This document shows, one piece after another, positions 54,757-64,000 of a DNA stretch of 64,000 nucleotides (position 1 is its first letter; every line of letters starts with the position of its first letter). The notes under the pieces are model-generated. The model did not search any database. It was not told the DNA's origin and was given only the letters and a program-made list of their open reading frames with translations. The stretch is from contig NZ_CALMYP010000017.1 in NCBI RefSeq assembly GCF_937873615.1, positions 227,877-291,876 on the forward strand, written 5' to 3'. A program made the position numbers and the translations under genes. This DNA is from an uncultured Paracoccus sp. (lineage in GTDB: Bacteria; Pseudomonadota; Alphaproteobacteria; Rhodobacterales; Rhodobacteraceae).

Positions 54757-57700
54757 TTACGCCTCGTCCTTGGTCTCCTCGTCCTGTGACTCGTCATATT
54801 CCAGCGGCATATCGTTGGGCTTCATGCCAAGCATGCTCTTTGCCTTCTCGCGGATGGTCTCGAAGATGACATAGAGTGCCGGGATCACGAAGATGCCGAC
54901 CATGGCCGAGGCCAGCATACCGCCGGCCACGCCCGTCCCCACCGCCCGGCGGCTGAGCATCGACGCGCCGGTCGCCACCACCAGCGGCAGCAAGCCGCCG
55001 ATGAACGCGAAGCTGGTCATCATGACGGCCCGGAAGCGGTCGCCCGCGCCACCCATCGCCGCGTCGATGATGGATTCGCCCTCCTCCCGTCGGGCCTTGG
55101 CGAATTCCACGATCAGAATGGCGTTCTTTGCCGCAAGCGCAATCAGCACGACGAAGCCGATCTGCGCATAGACGTCGAGCGCAAGGCCAGAGACCAGCAA
55201 GGCCAGCAAGGCCCCGCAGACACCGAACACCACCGAAAGCAGCACCGAAACCGGGATGGTCCAGCTTTCGTAAAGACCGACCAGGAACAGATAGGCAAAG
55301 AGGATCGCCATCCCGAGGATGATGACCGTCTGGCCCGATGCCGCCTTTTCCTGCAGGGCGGTGCCGGTCCATTCATAGCCATAGCCATCCGGCAGGGTCG
55401 CCGCGGCAACATCCTCCATCGCCTGAAGCGCCGTGCCCGAAGCCACACCCGGGGCCGGACCACCGCTCAGCTTGGCCGAGCGGACGTTGTTGTAACGCTC
55501 GATCGAGGACGGGCCGACGGTGCTGCGCACGGTGGCGAAGGCACTGACCGGCACCATCGCACCCGTGGCCGAGCGCACATAGACACGGCCCAGATCGTCG
55601 GCCTTGTCGCGATATTCCTGCTCGCCTTTCAGGTTCACCTGCCAGGTCCGACCGAACAGGTTGAAGTCGTTCACATAGACCTGACCGAACACCCCGCTGA
55701 GCGCCTGGAAGACGTCGGTCAGCTGAATGCCGAGGGCATAGAGCCGCTCGCGGTCGATATCCATGTAAAGCTGCGGGCTGTCCGCCGAGAAGGTCGTATA
55801 GACCCCGGCCAGATCCGGGTTGGAATTGGCCGCGACCATCAGCGCCCGCGCCGTCGCCGCAAGTTCGGTCGCCGCGCGCCCTTCGCGATCCAGCAATTCG
55901 AACTCGAAACCCGATCCGGTGCCAAGACCCGGAATAGGCGGCACGTTGAAGGGCAGGATCTGCGCCTCTCGGATGCCGGCGCCCTGCGCAGCGATGGCCT
56001 GGATACCGGCAAAGACAGATGCCGCGGCCTCGGTCCGCTCTTCGAAGGGTTCCATGTCGACCACGGCGAAGGCCGCGTTCGACTTGGTGATCCCGTCGAC
56101 CATCGAGAAGCCGGTGACGCTGGCCACGGCATTCACGCCGGGCAGATCCATCAGCATCTTCTCGACCCGGGCCTGAACGTCCTTCGTGCGATTGACCGAG
56201 GCGCCTTCAGGCAGCCGGGTCTCGACGATGAAGTTGCCCTGATCCTCGTCCGGCAGGAAGCCGCTTGGCACCGCCTTCATCAGCGTGCCCGCCAGCAGGA
56301 AGCCGGCGATCAGCAGACCGAGCCCGAGAATGGCACGCCGCGCGATCACGCCGGCGATCCGGACATATCCCCGCCCGGCCGCGTCGATCTTGTTCGACAC
56401 CCAGTGCAGGATGCCCTTGCGCCCATGCCCTTCCGGATCATGCTTCAGCAGGATCGCGCAGAGCGCCGGTGACAGCGTCAGCGCGTTGATGGCCGAAATC
56501 ACCATGGAGACAGAGACCGTAACCGCGAATTGCCGGAACAATTCACCCTGAATCCCCGGAATGAAGGCCACCGGCACGAAGACCGAAAGCAGCACCATGG
56601 TAATCGCCAGGATGGCCCCGGTGATTTCCTGCATCGCCGAATGGGCGGCCTGGGCCGGCGTCATGTGCGGATGCTGTTCCATCTTCGCTTCGACCGCCTC
56701 GACCACGACGATGGCGTCGTCGACCACGATCCCGATGGCCAGTACCATGGCCAGCATCGACACCGTGTTCAGCGACATGCCGAAGGCCAGCATGAAGGCG
56801 AATGTGCCGACAAGCGCAACCGGAACGGCGATGATCGGAATGATGGTGGCACGCCAGTTGCCGAGGAACAGGAAGACCACGATGGCGACAAGCGCGAAGG
56901 CCTCGTAAAGCGTCTTCTGCACCTCGTGCATACTGTCGAGCACGAAGATCGAACTGTCGGCAACGACCTCCATGCCGACACCCTCAGGCAGGGCGGCACG
57001 CATCTCGTCGAGATGCTGTTTCACCAGCGTTGCTGCGTTCACAAGGTTGCCGCCCGGGGCAAGGTAAACCCCGATCATGGTGCCCGGGCCACCGTTGAAG
57101 GTGGTGCCGACGCTTTCCAGTTGCGCGCCCAGCTCGACCCTTGCGACATCGCCGATCCGCACGACAGAGCCGTCGTCGTCAGCGCGGATGATGATCTGCT
57201 CGAAATCCTCGGCTTCGGACAACCGGCCCATGGTCTGCACGTTCAACTGCAGGATCGGGTCCGTATCCAGCGGCTGCGCGCCCACGGTCCCGATGGCGGC
57301 CTGCACGTTCTGCGATTGCAGCGCGCCGATGACATCGGCCGGCGTCAGGCCAAGCGCGGTCAACTGGTCGACATCGAGATTCACGTTCATGGAGAACTGG
57401 TTCAGCGCGAAGATGGTGGCATCGCCCACATCCGGGACGCGCTTGATCGAATCGAGAAGGTTGATGTTGGCAAAGTTGGTCAGCGTCTCGCCGGTCACCC
57501 CCTCTGCCTCGCCATAGAGCACCACGCCCATCATCAGGTTGGACGACCGTTTCAGCACTGACACGCCGGTCTGACGCACCTCGGCTGGCAATCGCGGCGT
57601 CGCCAGTGACACCCGGTTCTGCACGTTCACCGTGGCCATGTCCGGATCGGTGCCGACCTCGAACGAAACCTGAAGAAGATAGGTGCCGTCAGAGCCGGAT

Positions 57701-57945
57701 TTAGACGACATGTAGATCATGTCATCGACGCCGACGACCTGGGTTTCGATCACCTGCGCCACAGCCTGTTCGACCACCTCGGCGCTGGCACCGGGATAGT
57801 TGGCCGACACGATCACGATTGGCGGCGCGATATCGGGATAGCGCTCCACCGGCATCGAGCGCAGGGCAAGGAAGCCGGCAATGGTGAGCACGATGGATAT
57901 GACGCCCGCGAGACGCGGACGCTTGATGAAAACGTCTGACAGCAT
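54757..57945 (-). CDS. RND efflux pump inner-membrane subunit (AcrB/MexB family)
   Basis: A 1062-residue hydrophobe/amphiphile-efflux RND transporter with 12 membrane helices and two large periplasmic loops. Helix 4 has the proton-relay Asp pair in [31 protein letters not shown], the multidrug loop, and [32 protein letters not shown] in the second half are typical of AcrB. Encoded 3 bases after the membrane-fusion gene. No outer-membrane channel gene is present, so it must borrow one. Confidence 0.94.
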   Translation of the reverse strand: MLSDVFIKRPRLAGVISIVLTIAGFLALRSMPVERYPDIAPPIVIVSANYPGASAEVVEQAVAQVIETQVVGVDDMIYMSSKSGSDGTYLLQVSFEVGTDPDMATVNVQNRVSLATPRLPAEVRQTGVSVLKRSSNLMMGVVLYGEAEGVTGETLTNFANINLLDSIKRVPDVGDATIFALNQFSMNVNLDVDQLTALGLTPADVIGALQSQNVQAAIGTVGAQPLDTDPILQLNVQTMGRLSEAEDFEQIIIRADDDGSVVRIGDVARVELGAQLESVGTTFNGGPGTMIGVYLAPGGNLVNAATLVKQHLDEMRAALPEGVGMEVVADSSIFVLDSMHEVQKTLYEAFALVAIVVFLFLGNWRATIIPIIAVPVALVGTFAFMLAFGMSLNTVSMLAMVLAIGIVVDDAIVVVEAVEAKMEQHPHMTPAQAAHSAMQEITGAILAITMVLLSVFVPVAFIPGIQGELFRQFAVTVSVSMVISAINALTLSPALCAILLKHDPEGHGRKGILHWVSNKIDAAGRGYVRIAGVIARRAILGLGLLIAGFLLAGTLMKAVPSGFLPDEDQGNFIVETRLPEGASVNRTKDVQARVEKMLMDLPGVNAVASVTGFSMVDGITKSNAAFAVVDMEPFEERTEAAASVFAGIQAIAAQGAGIREAQILPFNVPPIPGLGTGSGFEFELLDREGRAATELAATARALMVAANSNPDLAGVYTTFSADSPQLYMDIDRERLYALGIQLTDVFQALSGVFGQVYVNDFNLFGRTWQVNLKGEQEYRDKADDLGRVYVRSATGAMVPVSAFATVRSTVGPSSIERYNNVRSAKLSGGPAPGVASGTALQAMEDVAAATLPDGYGYEWTGTALQEKAASGQTVIILGMAILFAYLFLVGLYESWTIPVSVLLSVVFGVCGALLALLVSGLALDVYAQIGFVVLIALAAKNAILIVEFAKARREEGESIIDAAMGGAGDRFRAVMMTSFAFIGGLLPLVVATGASMLSRRAVGTGVAGGMLASAMVGIFVIPALYVIFETIREKAKSMLGMKPNDMPLEYDESQDEETKDEA

Positions 57946-57948
57946 GGC

Positions 57949-59115
57949 TTAACCGTCCTTCTGTTCGGTTTCAGCCTCGGGCTGCGCCGCATCGGCCCCG
58001 GATGTGCCGGCGGCGTCAGCTTCTGCCCCGGCCTCGGCGGCGTCGACCTTGATCCCGGCGCGAACCTTGTTCATGCCCTCGGTGATCACGCGGTCCCCGT
58101 CGGCCAACCCGTCCGAGATCACGGCGAGATTGCCGGTTTCGCGTGCGACCGTCACCCGGCGCTGCTCGACTTCGTCCTGATCGTTCACGAGCATGACGAA
58201 ATCCCCGACCAGATCGCGCTGGATCGCACCGATCGGCACGGTCAGGACCGGATCCGCGCTGGAGGAGGCGAGCTTCACCCGCACCAGTTCCTCGTTCAGC
58301 AGGTTGCCTTCGGGATTGTCGAATGTGGCGCGCAGCGCGACCGAGTCGGTCCCCGGATTGATGGTGCTGTCCACAAAGTCGAGACGCCCCGCCGAGGCAT
58401 ATTCCTCGCCATCCGCCAGAACGATCCGCACGGCGCTGTCGGCCTTGACGTTACCGGCCTCGATCGCCTGCATCGCCTTGCGATATTCAGCCGTGGGGAC
58501 CATGAAGTTGACGTGGATCGGGTCCAGCTTCGTCAGCGAGACAAGCGGGCCGGCAGTCGGGCCAACCAACGCCCCCGGATCGACACTGCGTTCGCCCACG
58601 CGGCCCGGGAAAGGTGCCAGAACCGTGGTATAGGAAAGGTTCAGCTTGGCGGTATCCAGCGCGGCCTCGGCCTGCTGGACCGAGCCCTGAGCGCGACCGA
58701 GCGCGGCTTCGGCGGAATCCAGCGAGGTCTGGGCCACGGCCTTGCGCTGCACCAGTTCGGCCTGCCGGTCACGTTCGATACGGGCATCAATGACAGTTGC
58801 CTGCGCGGCGGCAAGCGCACCCTCTGCCTGACGGACATTGGCGCTGTATTGATCCGGCTCGATCCGGAACAGCAAGGCGCCGGCATCGACGCTGTCGCCG
58901 GGCTGAAAGCCAACCTCCTGCAGCGTTCCGGTCACCCGGGCCACCAGTTCGACAGACTGTTCGGCGCTGAGGCGACCGTTATAGGTCAGCGTTTGCGAAA
59001 CCTCCTGCATGGCTGCCTTGGCAACCGTCACGGCAGGGGGCGGTGCATCCTGGGCCATTACGGGCAGACCACCCATCGACATCGCCATTATCGCTGCGGA
59101 GCGAAGAATCTTCAT
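57949..59115 (-). CDS. RND efflux periplasmic adaptor (membrane fusion protein)
   Basis: A 388-residue AcrA-like adaptor with a signal peptide (residues 1-21, ending VMAQ). The lipoyl half-motif YNGRLSAEQSVELVARVTGTLQEVGFQPGDSV is followed by a coiled-coil hairpin (about residues 95-165), YTTVLAPFPGRVGERSVDPGALV, a beta-barrel, and an Ala/Glu-rich tail. No lipobox is seen. AGGGGAG precedes ATG 59115. The 276-base upstream gap probably holds the operon promoter; no regulator gene is adjacent. Confidence 0.92.
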   Translation of the reverse strand: MKILRSAAIMAMSMGGLPVMAQDAPPPAVTVAKAAMQEVSQTLTYNGRLSAEQSVELVARVTGTLQEVGFQPGDSVDAGALLFRIEPDQYSANVRQAEGALAAAQATVIDARIERDRQAELVQRKAVAQTSLDSAEAALGRAQGSVQQAEAALDTAKLNLSYTTVLAPFPGRVGERSVDPGALVGPTAGPLVSLTKLDPIHVNFMVPTAEYRKAMQAIEAGNVKADSAVRIVLADGEEYASAGRLDFVDSTINPGTDSVALRATFDNPEGNLLNEELVRVKLASSSADPVLTVPIGAIQRDLVGDFVMLVNDQDEVEQRRVTVARETGNLAVISDGLADGDRVITEGMNKVRAGIKVDAAEAGAEADAAGTSGADAAQPEAETEQKDG

Positions 59116-59391
59116 CGACGCGAACTCCCCTTACTTGACCAACTCAATCAGGAATGCTGTGTCATCTGGCCGGACGATCCAGCATCGAAAATCAATCATA
59201 CAAAAGGCCGATTCCCCGGCTTTTCCCAAAGCTTAGCAGCATCGTTAACCATATGAGAAGGGTCTTTTCGGCCAAATTCGGATTGCCGCAGTTCATGCAC
59301 AATGCAGCGTCAGACCGACATGAAAAACCCGCATCCAGACAACGGAAATAGCGCCCGAATCCGGTCGGTTCGGGCCCGGCCCGGACTTGTG

Positions 59392-60018
59392 TCAGCGACA
59401 ATTCGCCGCATTCGCGCCCACCCTGCCAAGGGTCCAGGCGCTCATTTCGGCGATCAGTTCCTGCGCGGCGGCGTCGAAGGCGGGAATGAGGTCCGCCGTT
59501 CTGGTGCTCGGGGCCTCGCTCGTGGCCTCGAAACGGGCGCGACCGGCGACGGTGGCGTCCATCTCGCGGATCAATTGTGCTTCGACGGCCAGACGGATCA
59601 GCGCCCCCTGCTCCAGCAGTTCCGCATTGAAACTGCTGATCTCGCTGATCATGGCGTAATCGGCGGAAAGGCCAAGCGGCTCTCGTCCGACATGGCCGAA
59701 AGTGTCATAGGAACCGAGGGTTTCGACCAGCAATCGCTGAACCATGACCGGCACCGGATCCCCCCAGACGGCATCGGGCAGATATTGCGTCTCCAGCACC
59801 GAGGGGCGGATCATGATCCGCTCGGAATCCAGCGTGCCGCGCGCCTTCGGAACCTCGATCACCAGTTCGGTCACCTTTGCGCCCCCACATTGGCCGGTGC
59901 CGATCTCGGGGCCGCGCAGTTCGAAAACGTCGCGGTTCGGCTCGCCGCCCAGAAGCGACATCGCACCGCAGCCCGGCAGCAGAAGGGTCAGGGACAGAAG
60001 TAGGGTCGAACGGAGCAT
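59392..60018 (-). CDS. ABC-type transport auxiliary lipoprotein of the Mla operon
   Basis: A 208-residue lipoprotein with lipobox LLPGC (Cys about 17) and a PqiC/YmbA-like (ABC_trans_aux) domain: VFELRGPEI, LVIEVPKARGTLDSERIMI and YLPDAVWGDPVPVMVQRLLVETL. It should sit in the outer membrane as partner of the MCE protein. ATG 60018 follows GAGG by 6 bases. Last gene of the Mla-type operon. Confidence 0.85.
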   Translation of the reverse strand: MLRSTLLLSLTLLLPGCGAMSLLGGEPNRDVFELRGPEIGTGQCGGAKVTELVIEVPKARGTLDSERIMIRPSVLETQYLPDAVWGDPVPVMVQRLLVETLGSYDTFGHVGREPLGLSADYAMISEISSFNAELLEQGALIRLAVEAQLIREMDATVAGRARFEATSEAPSTRTADLIPAFDAAAQELIAEMSAWTLGRVGANAANCR

Positions 60019-60026
60019 CTTATACC

Positions 60027-61262
60027 TCAACGACGGAATTCAGGGGTCGGCTGACCCCGAATGATCTGCGACGGATTGCGTTTCAGCGCGACAACGAGTT
60101 CGTCGATATTACCCACCAGCCGCCGGATATCCTGGGCCATGCGCGAGAATTGCGGCAGGCCCTCATTGGTAAAGGTCCGAACCGGAGTCCGGGCGCCGTC
60201 CAGCATGACGCGCAGCGAATCGAAAGCGCCGGCCGCCGAATCCGCCGCCGCGCCGATATTGGCGGTGATGCGCGGCAATTCCTCGGGCAGGTTCGCCAGT
60301 GCTTCGTTCACATGGCCAAGCGTCTCGCGCAGGTCGGTGAAGACCGGCCCCACCTCGTCCACCACCCCATGCGCCGCATCCATGGTCCCGGTGGCCGAAT
60401 CCAGCGCCGTATCAAGCTTGTCGAGGCTGATCTGCGCCTTCGCACCCAATGTGCCCAGATCGTCCTTCAGGATCGCGGCGGTGTCCTTCAGATCCCGTGT
60501 CAGGCTGCTCAGATCGCCATTCACATAGGTATCGACACTGGCCAGCGTGGTTTCCGCCTGCGCCGAGGCACCGCCGAAATTGGTCAATGCCGCGTCGGCG
60601 GTCTGCGAAAGCTGGTCCAGCTTGTCCCCGAACCCTTTGAGGTCCTCGGCGGCTGCGGCCACGGCATCGGTGGCCCTGGAGACATCATCCATGGTCTTGT
60701 TGAGGTTGCCCGAGGCTTCCTCGACATTGATCAGGATATTGTTGATCCGCTCCTGGTTTTCGTCGCCCAGCAGGTTGGCCAGTCGCTGCGCCACGACATT
60801 GGCCCGGCTCAGCAGTTCCGGGGCCTGCTCGCCGATGGTCTGAAGCGCGGTGGGGCTGGACTGGATGACGGGGATCTCGTCGGTCTCGATATTGCGCAGA
60901 AGCGTGCTGGTCGGCAGGCCGGGGGTGATAACGACCTGCGACACGCCGGTTACCGCCGAGGTGTCGATCGAGGCCCGCGAATCGACGCGCACCGGCGTAT
61001 GCTCGTGCAGTTCCAGCCGCACCCGCACCGCCGCCGGGCTGTCCGGGGCCAGCTCGATGGCCGTGACCGTGCCGACGTTCAACCCCGCGAACAGCACCTG
61101 CGAGGAAACCGACAGCCCCGCGACTTCGGGGAAATAGGCGTCGTAATAGGCGAATTGCTGGTTCAGCTGCAGTTTCGCGAACCACATCAGAAAGCCCAGA
61201 AGTCCCAGAAAGCCGGCCACCGTGAAGGCCCCGATCAGCGCGAAATTCGCCTTGGTTTCCAT
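60027..61262 (-). CDS. MlaD/MCE-family substrate-binding protein
   Basis: A 411-residue MCE protein: N-terminal membrane anchor (FALIGAFTVAGFLGLLGFLMWF, residues 7-28), one MCE domain (AGLSVSSQVLFAGLNVGTVTAIEL, about 47-120), and a long helical, coiled-coil-like C-terminus (residues 150-390) that should form a periplasmic tube. Binds phospholipid and bridges the inner and outer membranes. It starts 1 base after the ATPase stop. Confidence 0.92.
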   Translation of the reverse strand: METKANFALIGAFTVAGFLGLLGFLMWFAKLQLNQQFAYYDAYFPEVAGLSVSSQVLFAGLNVGTVTAIELAPDSPAAVRVRLELHEHTPVRVDSRASIDTSAVTGVSQVVITPGLPTSTLLRNIETDEIPVIQSSPTALQTIGEQAPELLSRANVVAQRLANLLGDENQERINNILINVEEASGNLNKTMDDVSRATDAVAAAAEDLKGFGDKLDQLSQTADAALTNFGGASAQAETTLASVDTYVNGDLSSLTRDLKDTAAILKDDLGTLGAKAQISLDKLDTALDSATGTMDAAHGVVDEVGPVFTDLRETLGHVNEALANLPEELPRITANIGAAADSAAGAFDSLRVMLDGARTPVRTFTNEGLPQFSRMAQDIRRLVGNIDELVVALKRNPSQIIRGQPTPEFRR

Positions 61263-61263
61263 T

Positions 61264-62046
61264 CTACAATGCGCCTCCTGAATCGGATGTCATGGCAGCG
61301 CGGGCACGCGGACCGGTAAAATACTCATGCACCCAAGGGTGCTCGACCTGCAGCATTTCGGCCAGCGTTCCCGTGGCCAGCACGCGCTTTTCCGCCAGAA
61401 CTGCGATGCGGTCGCAACAGGTATGCAGCGTATCGAGGTCATGGGTGACCAGAAAGACCGAAAGATTCAGCGCATCGCGCAGCGCCAGGATCAGCCGGTC
61501 GAAGGCATCGGCCCCGATCGGGTCGAGCCCGGCGGTCGGTTCGTCGAGAAAGACGATCTCGGGATCGAGCGCAAGCGCCCGCGCCAGCCCCGCGCGCTTG
61601 CGCATCCCCCCCGACAGGTCCGAAGGATATTTCTCATTCGCATTGACCGGCAGACCGGCCATGGAGATTTTCAGCCCGGCCAGCATCCGGCGGTCGCGCT
61701 CGCTCAGCCCGGGGACGGCGCGCAGCGGCACTTCGACATTCTCGCGCACGGTCAGGGCCGAAAACAGCGCCCCGTCCTGAAAATTCACCCCCCAGCGACG
61801 TTCGACGGATTCGCGCGCCGCGCCGGACAGCTTGCGGATGTCCTGCCCCAGCACCCGGATCTCGCCTGCAGCCGGGGTGATCAGCCCGACGATGCTGCGC
61901 AGAAGCACCGATTTGCCGGTGCCGGAGCCGCCGACCACGCCCAGAATCTCGCCCCGGTGCAGGTCGAGATCGAGATTGTCATGCACGACATGATCGCCGA
62001 ACTGGTTGCGCAGCCCCCGCACCTCGATGACATTCTCGACGCTCAT
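61264..62046 (-). CDS. MlaF-like ABC transporter ATPase
   Basis: A 260-residue ATPase with Walker A GGSGTGKSVLLRS, signature LSGGMRKRAGLARAL, Walker B VFLDEPTAGLDP and VTHDLDTL. The start overlaps the permease stop (ATGA). It powers the MCE transporter encoded here. Distinct from the MlaF-like protein at 21919-22647. Confidence 0.92.
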   Translation of the reverse strand: MSVENVIEVRGLRNQFGDHVVHDNLDLDLHRGEILGVVGGSGTGKSVLLRSIVGLITPAAGEIRVLGQDIRKLSGAARESVERRWGVNFQDGALFSALTVRENVEVPLRAVPGLSERDRRMLAGLKISMAGLPVNANEKYPSDLSGGMRKRAGLARALALDPEIVFLDEPTAGLDPIGADAFDRLILALRDALNLSVFLVTHDLDTLHTCCDRIAVLAEKRVLATGTLAEMLQVEHPWVHEYFTGPRARAAMTSDSGGAL

Positions 62047-63215
62047 AGCCCGACCACCTGAAAGAAGATCGAGAACATGGCATCGGCGATGATCACCGCG
62101 AAAATCGCGTTCACCACCGAGGACGAGGTCATCTGCCCCAGCGATTCCGCGTCCTTGCCGACATGCATCCCGGCATTCACGCCAATGATGCCGATGATCA
62201 GCGCGAAGATCGGTGCCTTGGACAGGCCGACGATCACATGGCTGACATCTATTTCGGCCAGCCGGACCATGAACATCGGCGGCGAGACGCCAAGCGTGAT
62301 CCAGGACATGATCGCGCCGCCCACCAGCCCGGCCACATCGGCGAGCAGCCCAAGGATCGGCAGCGTGACGATCAGCGCCAGCACGCGCGGCAGGGTCAGG
62401 ACCAGATCCGGGTCCATGCCGAAGGTGCGCATGGCGTCGATCTCCTCGCGCATCTTCATCGACCCGATCGAGGCGGTCAGGGCCGAGGCGGTGCGCCCGG
62501 CGACGACGATGGCGGTCAGCAGGATCCCAAGCTCGCGCAGGACGGCGATGGCGATCAGGTCGACGACGAAGATCTCGGCCCCGAAACGGCTCAGCTGCGC
62601 GGCCCCCTGAAAGGCCAGCACCACGCCGATCAGGAAGGACATCAGGAAGACGATGGGCACGGCGCGCAGCCCGGTTTCCTGACAATGATGCACGACCGAG
62701 GTCAGCCGGAACAGCGACGGACGCCGGATCACCCGCAGACAGGCGGCCAGAAAACGGCCCAGGCAATCGGCCAGTTCCCGGTAATACCCTAGGGATTTCA
62801 CGGTCCGGCGGCCGGCATATTCCAGAAACTGCCGCCAGAAGGGCAAATCGGGTGAAGGGGGCTCTGGCTCGGGGATGGATTGTTCGACGGTCTTCAGGAG
62901 TTGGTCATGCGCGTGGCTGAGCCCGGTAATCCGGCTGCCGGCCTTCTGCGCGCGCGCCAGATACCACGCCCCGGCGGTGTCCAGCCGGCTTACCGCCCCG
63001 ACATCGATCTGCTCGGGCGCCTGTTCGGGCAGCAAAGGCAGCGTCCAGATGACAACTGCGCCCTCCAGAACAAGCCGATCATCGGCCTGCCTGAGCTTCA
63101 GACTGGCACGTTCAGGATCATCATGGGCGGTCGTAACGGTCAGGTCAGCACCTCTGGCCCGATCAGGGATGGTCCCTTCGTATAGTAACCCCTGGCCCGA
63201 AGGAAGATACCCCAA
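62043..63215 (-). CDS. MlaE-family permease with N-terminal STAS-like domain
   Basis: A protein of up to 390 residues: an N-terminal STAS-like domain (about residues 25-110, with LVLEGAVVIWTL) and an MlaE permease with VVHHCQETGLRAVPIVFLMSFLIGVVLAFQ and LRELGILLTAIVVAGRTASAL. STAS-MlaE fusions are known. Start is uncertain. No ATG or GTG fits; TTG at 63215 has no ribosome site, while a CTG at 63143 has AGAGG 7 bases ahead and a TACTAT -10-like element upstream. First gene of the Mla-type operon. Confidence 0.85.
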   Translation of the reverse strand: MGYLPSGQGLLYEGTIPDRARGADLTVTTAHDDPERASLKLRQADDRLVLEGAVVIWTLPLLPEQAPEQIDVGAVSRLDTAGAWYLARAQKAGSRITGLSHAHDQLLKTVEQSIPEPEPPSPDLPFWRQFLEYAGRRTVKSLGYYRELADCLGRFLAACLRVIRRPSLFRLTSVVHHCQETGLRAVPIVFLMSFLIGVVLAFQGAAQLSRFGAEIFVVDLIAIAVLRELGILLTAIVVAGRTASALTASIGSMKMREEIDAMRTFGMDPDLVLTLPRVLALIVTLPILGLLADVAGLVGGAIMSWITLGVSPPMFMVRLAEIDVSHVIVGLSKAPIFALIIGIIGVNAGMHVGKDAESLGQMTSSSVVNAIFAVIIADAMFSIFFQVVGL

Positions 63216-63315
63216 TCAAAACGGACAGGCTGCCGCCGACACATACATCTGCCGCCCGCGATTTGTCCGGGGCTGCCTGGTGTAAAGGGGGGAAGTGGTC
63301 TTGGTGCTGCGCGCC

Positions 63316-63345
63316 AACCCGTCGGTCACCAGATCAGGACGGGTT
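63316..63345. terminator. Hairpin between LuxR-type gene and Mla operon
   Basis: AACCCGTC and GACGGGTT form an 8-bp stem with a 14-base loop. A shorter dyad GACCCG/CGGGTC lies at 63351-63364. Either could end transcription of the regulator gene. Confidence 0.45.
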
Positions 63346-63362
63346 GTGGCGACCCGCACGGG

Positions 63363-63983
63363 TCACTCGAACCCGGCTTCCTTGGCGATCATCGCGGCAT
63401 GGGTGCGGTTGCGGGCGTCCAGCTTGCGGCAAAGGTTGCGCACATGAAGCTTGATCGTCACATCCTGCAGCCCGAGATCGCGGGCAATTTCCTTGTTGGA
63501 CTGGCCACGGCACAAGCCGCGCAGAACCTCGCGCTCGCGGACGCTGAGTGCTTTGGAAAACTCGGTTTCCGGAGTGTCGCTGCTTTCGGCAAGGATGCTG
63601 GCGGGAACGAATGTCTCACCCGCAATCATGAAACGGACGGCATTGACAAGCGATTTCGCGCCGAGAGTCTTGGGAATATATCCAATGGCCCCGGCTTCGA
63701 CGGCCTCCTGCGCCATGCGGTTGGGTGCGGTGCCGCTGAGGATGGCGAAGGGCTGGGCGGGATAGGCCTCGATGGCAGCGCTCAGCCCGGCAAGCCCGTT
63801 CATCCCCGGCATTTCGAAATCCAGCAAGACGAGATCGAACGGACCTTTTGTCGCAAGGGCATCCATCGCCGAGGCGTAATCGGGCACGGCCAGCACTGCC
63901 GCCTGCCCTTCGGTTTCAAGATATGCCGAAAAGGTATCACGAACCGGGAGTGTCCTGAACTTTGTGTATCCGGGCCGGCCCAT
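63363..63983 (-). CDS. LuxR/NarL-type response regulator (start at or beyond window edge)
   Basis: A 206-residue regulator with a receiver domain (LVLLDFEMPGMNG carries the phosphoacceptor Asp; ILSGTAPN and YIPKTLG supply Thr and Lys) and a C-terminal LuxR-type HTH (LSVREREVLRGLCRGQSNKEIARDLG). The N-terminus is odd: where receivers have an acidic Asp pair, this one reads TKFRTLPVRDTF. The other frame reads RIHKVQDTP, which aligns well with the missing segment, so a frameshift is possible. The frame is also open to the last base, and an xTG at the edge could be the real start. Sensor kinase not in the window. Confidence 0.8.
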   Translation of the reverse strand: MGRPGYTKFRTLPVRDTFSAYLETEGQAAVLAVPDYASAMDALATKGPFDLVLLDFEMPGMNGLAGLSAAIEAYPAQPFAILSGTAPNRMAQEAVEAGAIGYIPKTLGAKSLVNAVRFMIAGETFVPASILAESSDTPETEFSKALSVREREVLRGLCRGQSNKEIARDLGLQDVTIKLHVRNLCRKLDARNRTHAAMIAKEAGFE

Positions 63984-64000
63984 GCGGTTTGGGATACTCA

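Noticed and set aside
59116-59391. Possible small peptide or regulator gene upstream of the RND operon
   Set aside because: An 18-codon frame starting ATGGTTAAC exists but has no ribosome site; the gap more likely holds only the promoter.

Overview
The window is GC-rich, densely packed alphaproteobacterial chromosome, most likely a Paracoccus- or Rhodobacter-like member of the Rhodobacteraceae. The evidence is a circularly permuted, two-piece ssrA (tmRNA) gene with tag ANDNRAPAMALAA, an alpha-type SspB adaptor beside fumC, a TakP-type TRAP binding protein closely resembling the Rhodobacter protein, and many ATGA/GTGA overlaps inside operons. I see no rRNA, tRNA, insertion sequence, prophage or CRISPR array.

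Layout. 1-11.2 kb: the end of a TPR protein, two divergent paralogous periplasmic sulfatases, then a tightly coupled + strand operon: periplasmic HAD phosphatase, MoxR ATPase, DUF58, DUF4381, two VWA proteins (BatA- and BatB/C-like) and BatD. 11.2-15.7 kb (minus): a sulfur operon (DUF2892, two YeeE/YedE halves, a persulfide-dioxygenase-like MBL protein, SulP permease) under a Crp/Fnr regulator, with a candidate class II activator site. 15.8-19.3 kb: SleB-like hydrolase, acetate kinase, and NnrS preceded by an 18-codon leader ORF. 19.3-24.4 kb (minus): PhoH-YbeY-CorC, MlaF-MlaE and alanine racemase. 24.7-28.8 kb: small secreted proteins, three small lipoproteins and a HEPN-like protein. 28.9-35.5 kb: homoserine dehydrogenase, YjbR, a PotABC-like ABC transporter without a binding protein, a TakP-like binding protein without its permease, and DinB. 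35.6-45.3 kb: ribosomal L25, MarR, IscU-like scaffold, hisI, gluQ, trmFO, a broken gene, an FdhF/YdeP molybdo-oxidoreductase, pirin and a luciferase-like monooxygenase. 45.5-54.6 kb: deoC plus a double aldehyde dehydrogenase, folA-thyA, a glyoxalase, ssrA, chrA, sspB and fumC. 54.7-64 kb (minus): an RND efflux pair, a complete MCE/Mla-type lipid transporter, and a LuxR-type regulator cut by the window edge.

How the genes work together. The left 16 kb is the accessory-looking part. Sulfatases release sulfate from esters in the periplasm, and the linked MoxR/VWA/BatD machine is of the type that assembles or activates periplasmic or membrane enzymes. The converging operon handles sulfane sulfur and sulfate/sulfite. 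The rest is mainly housekeeping: tmRNA and SspB feed tagged proteins to ClpXP, folA/thyA and hisI make nucleotides and histidine, deoC/ALDH degrade deoxyribose, and Mla and RND systems maintain the envelope.

The best candidate for an undescribed system is the sulfatase-HAD-MoxR-Bat cluster (about 457-11201). The function of the whole cluster is inferred; individual family calls rest on motifs read from the translations.
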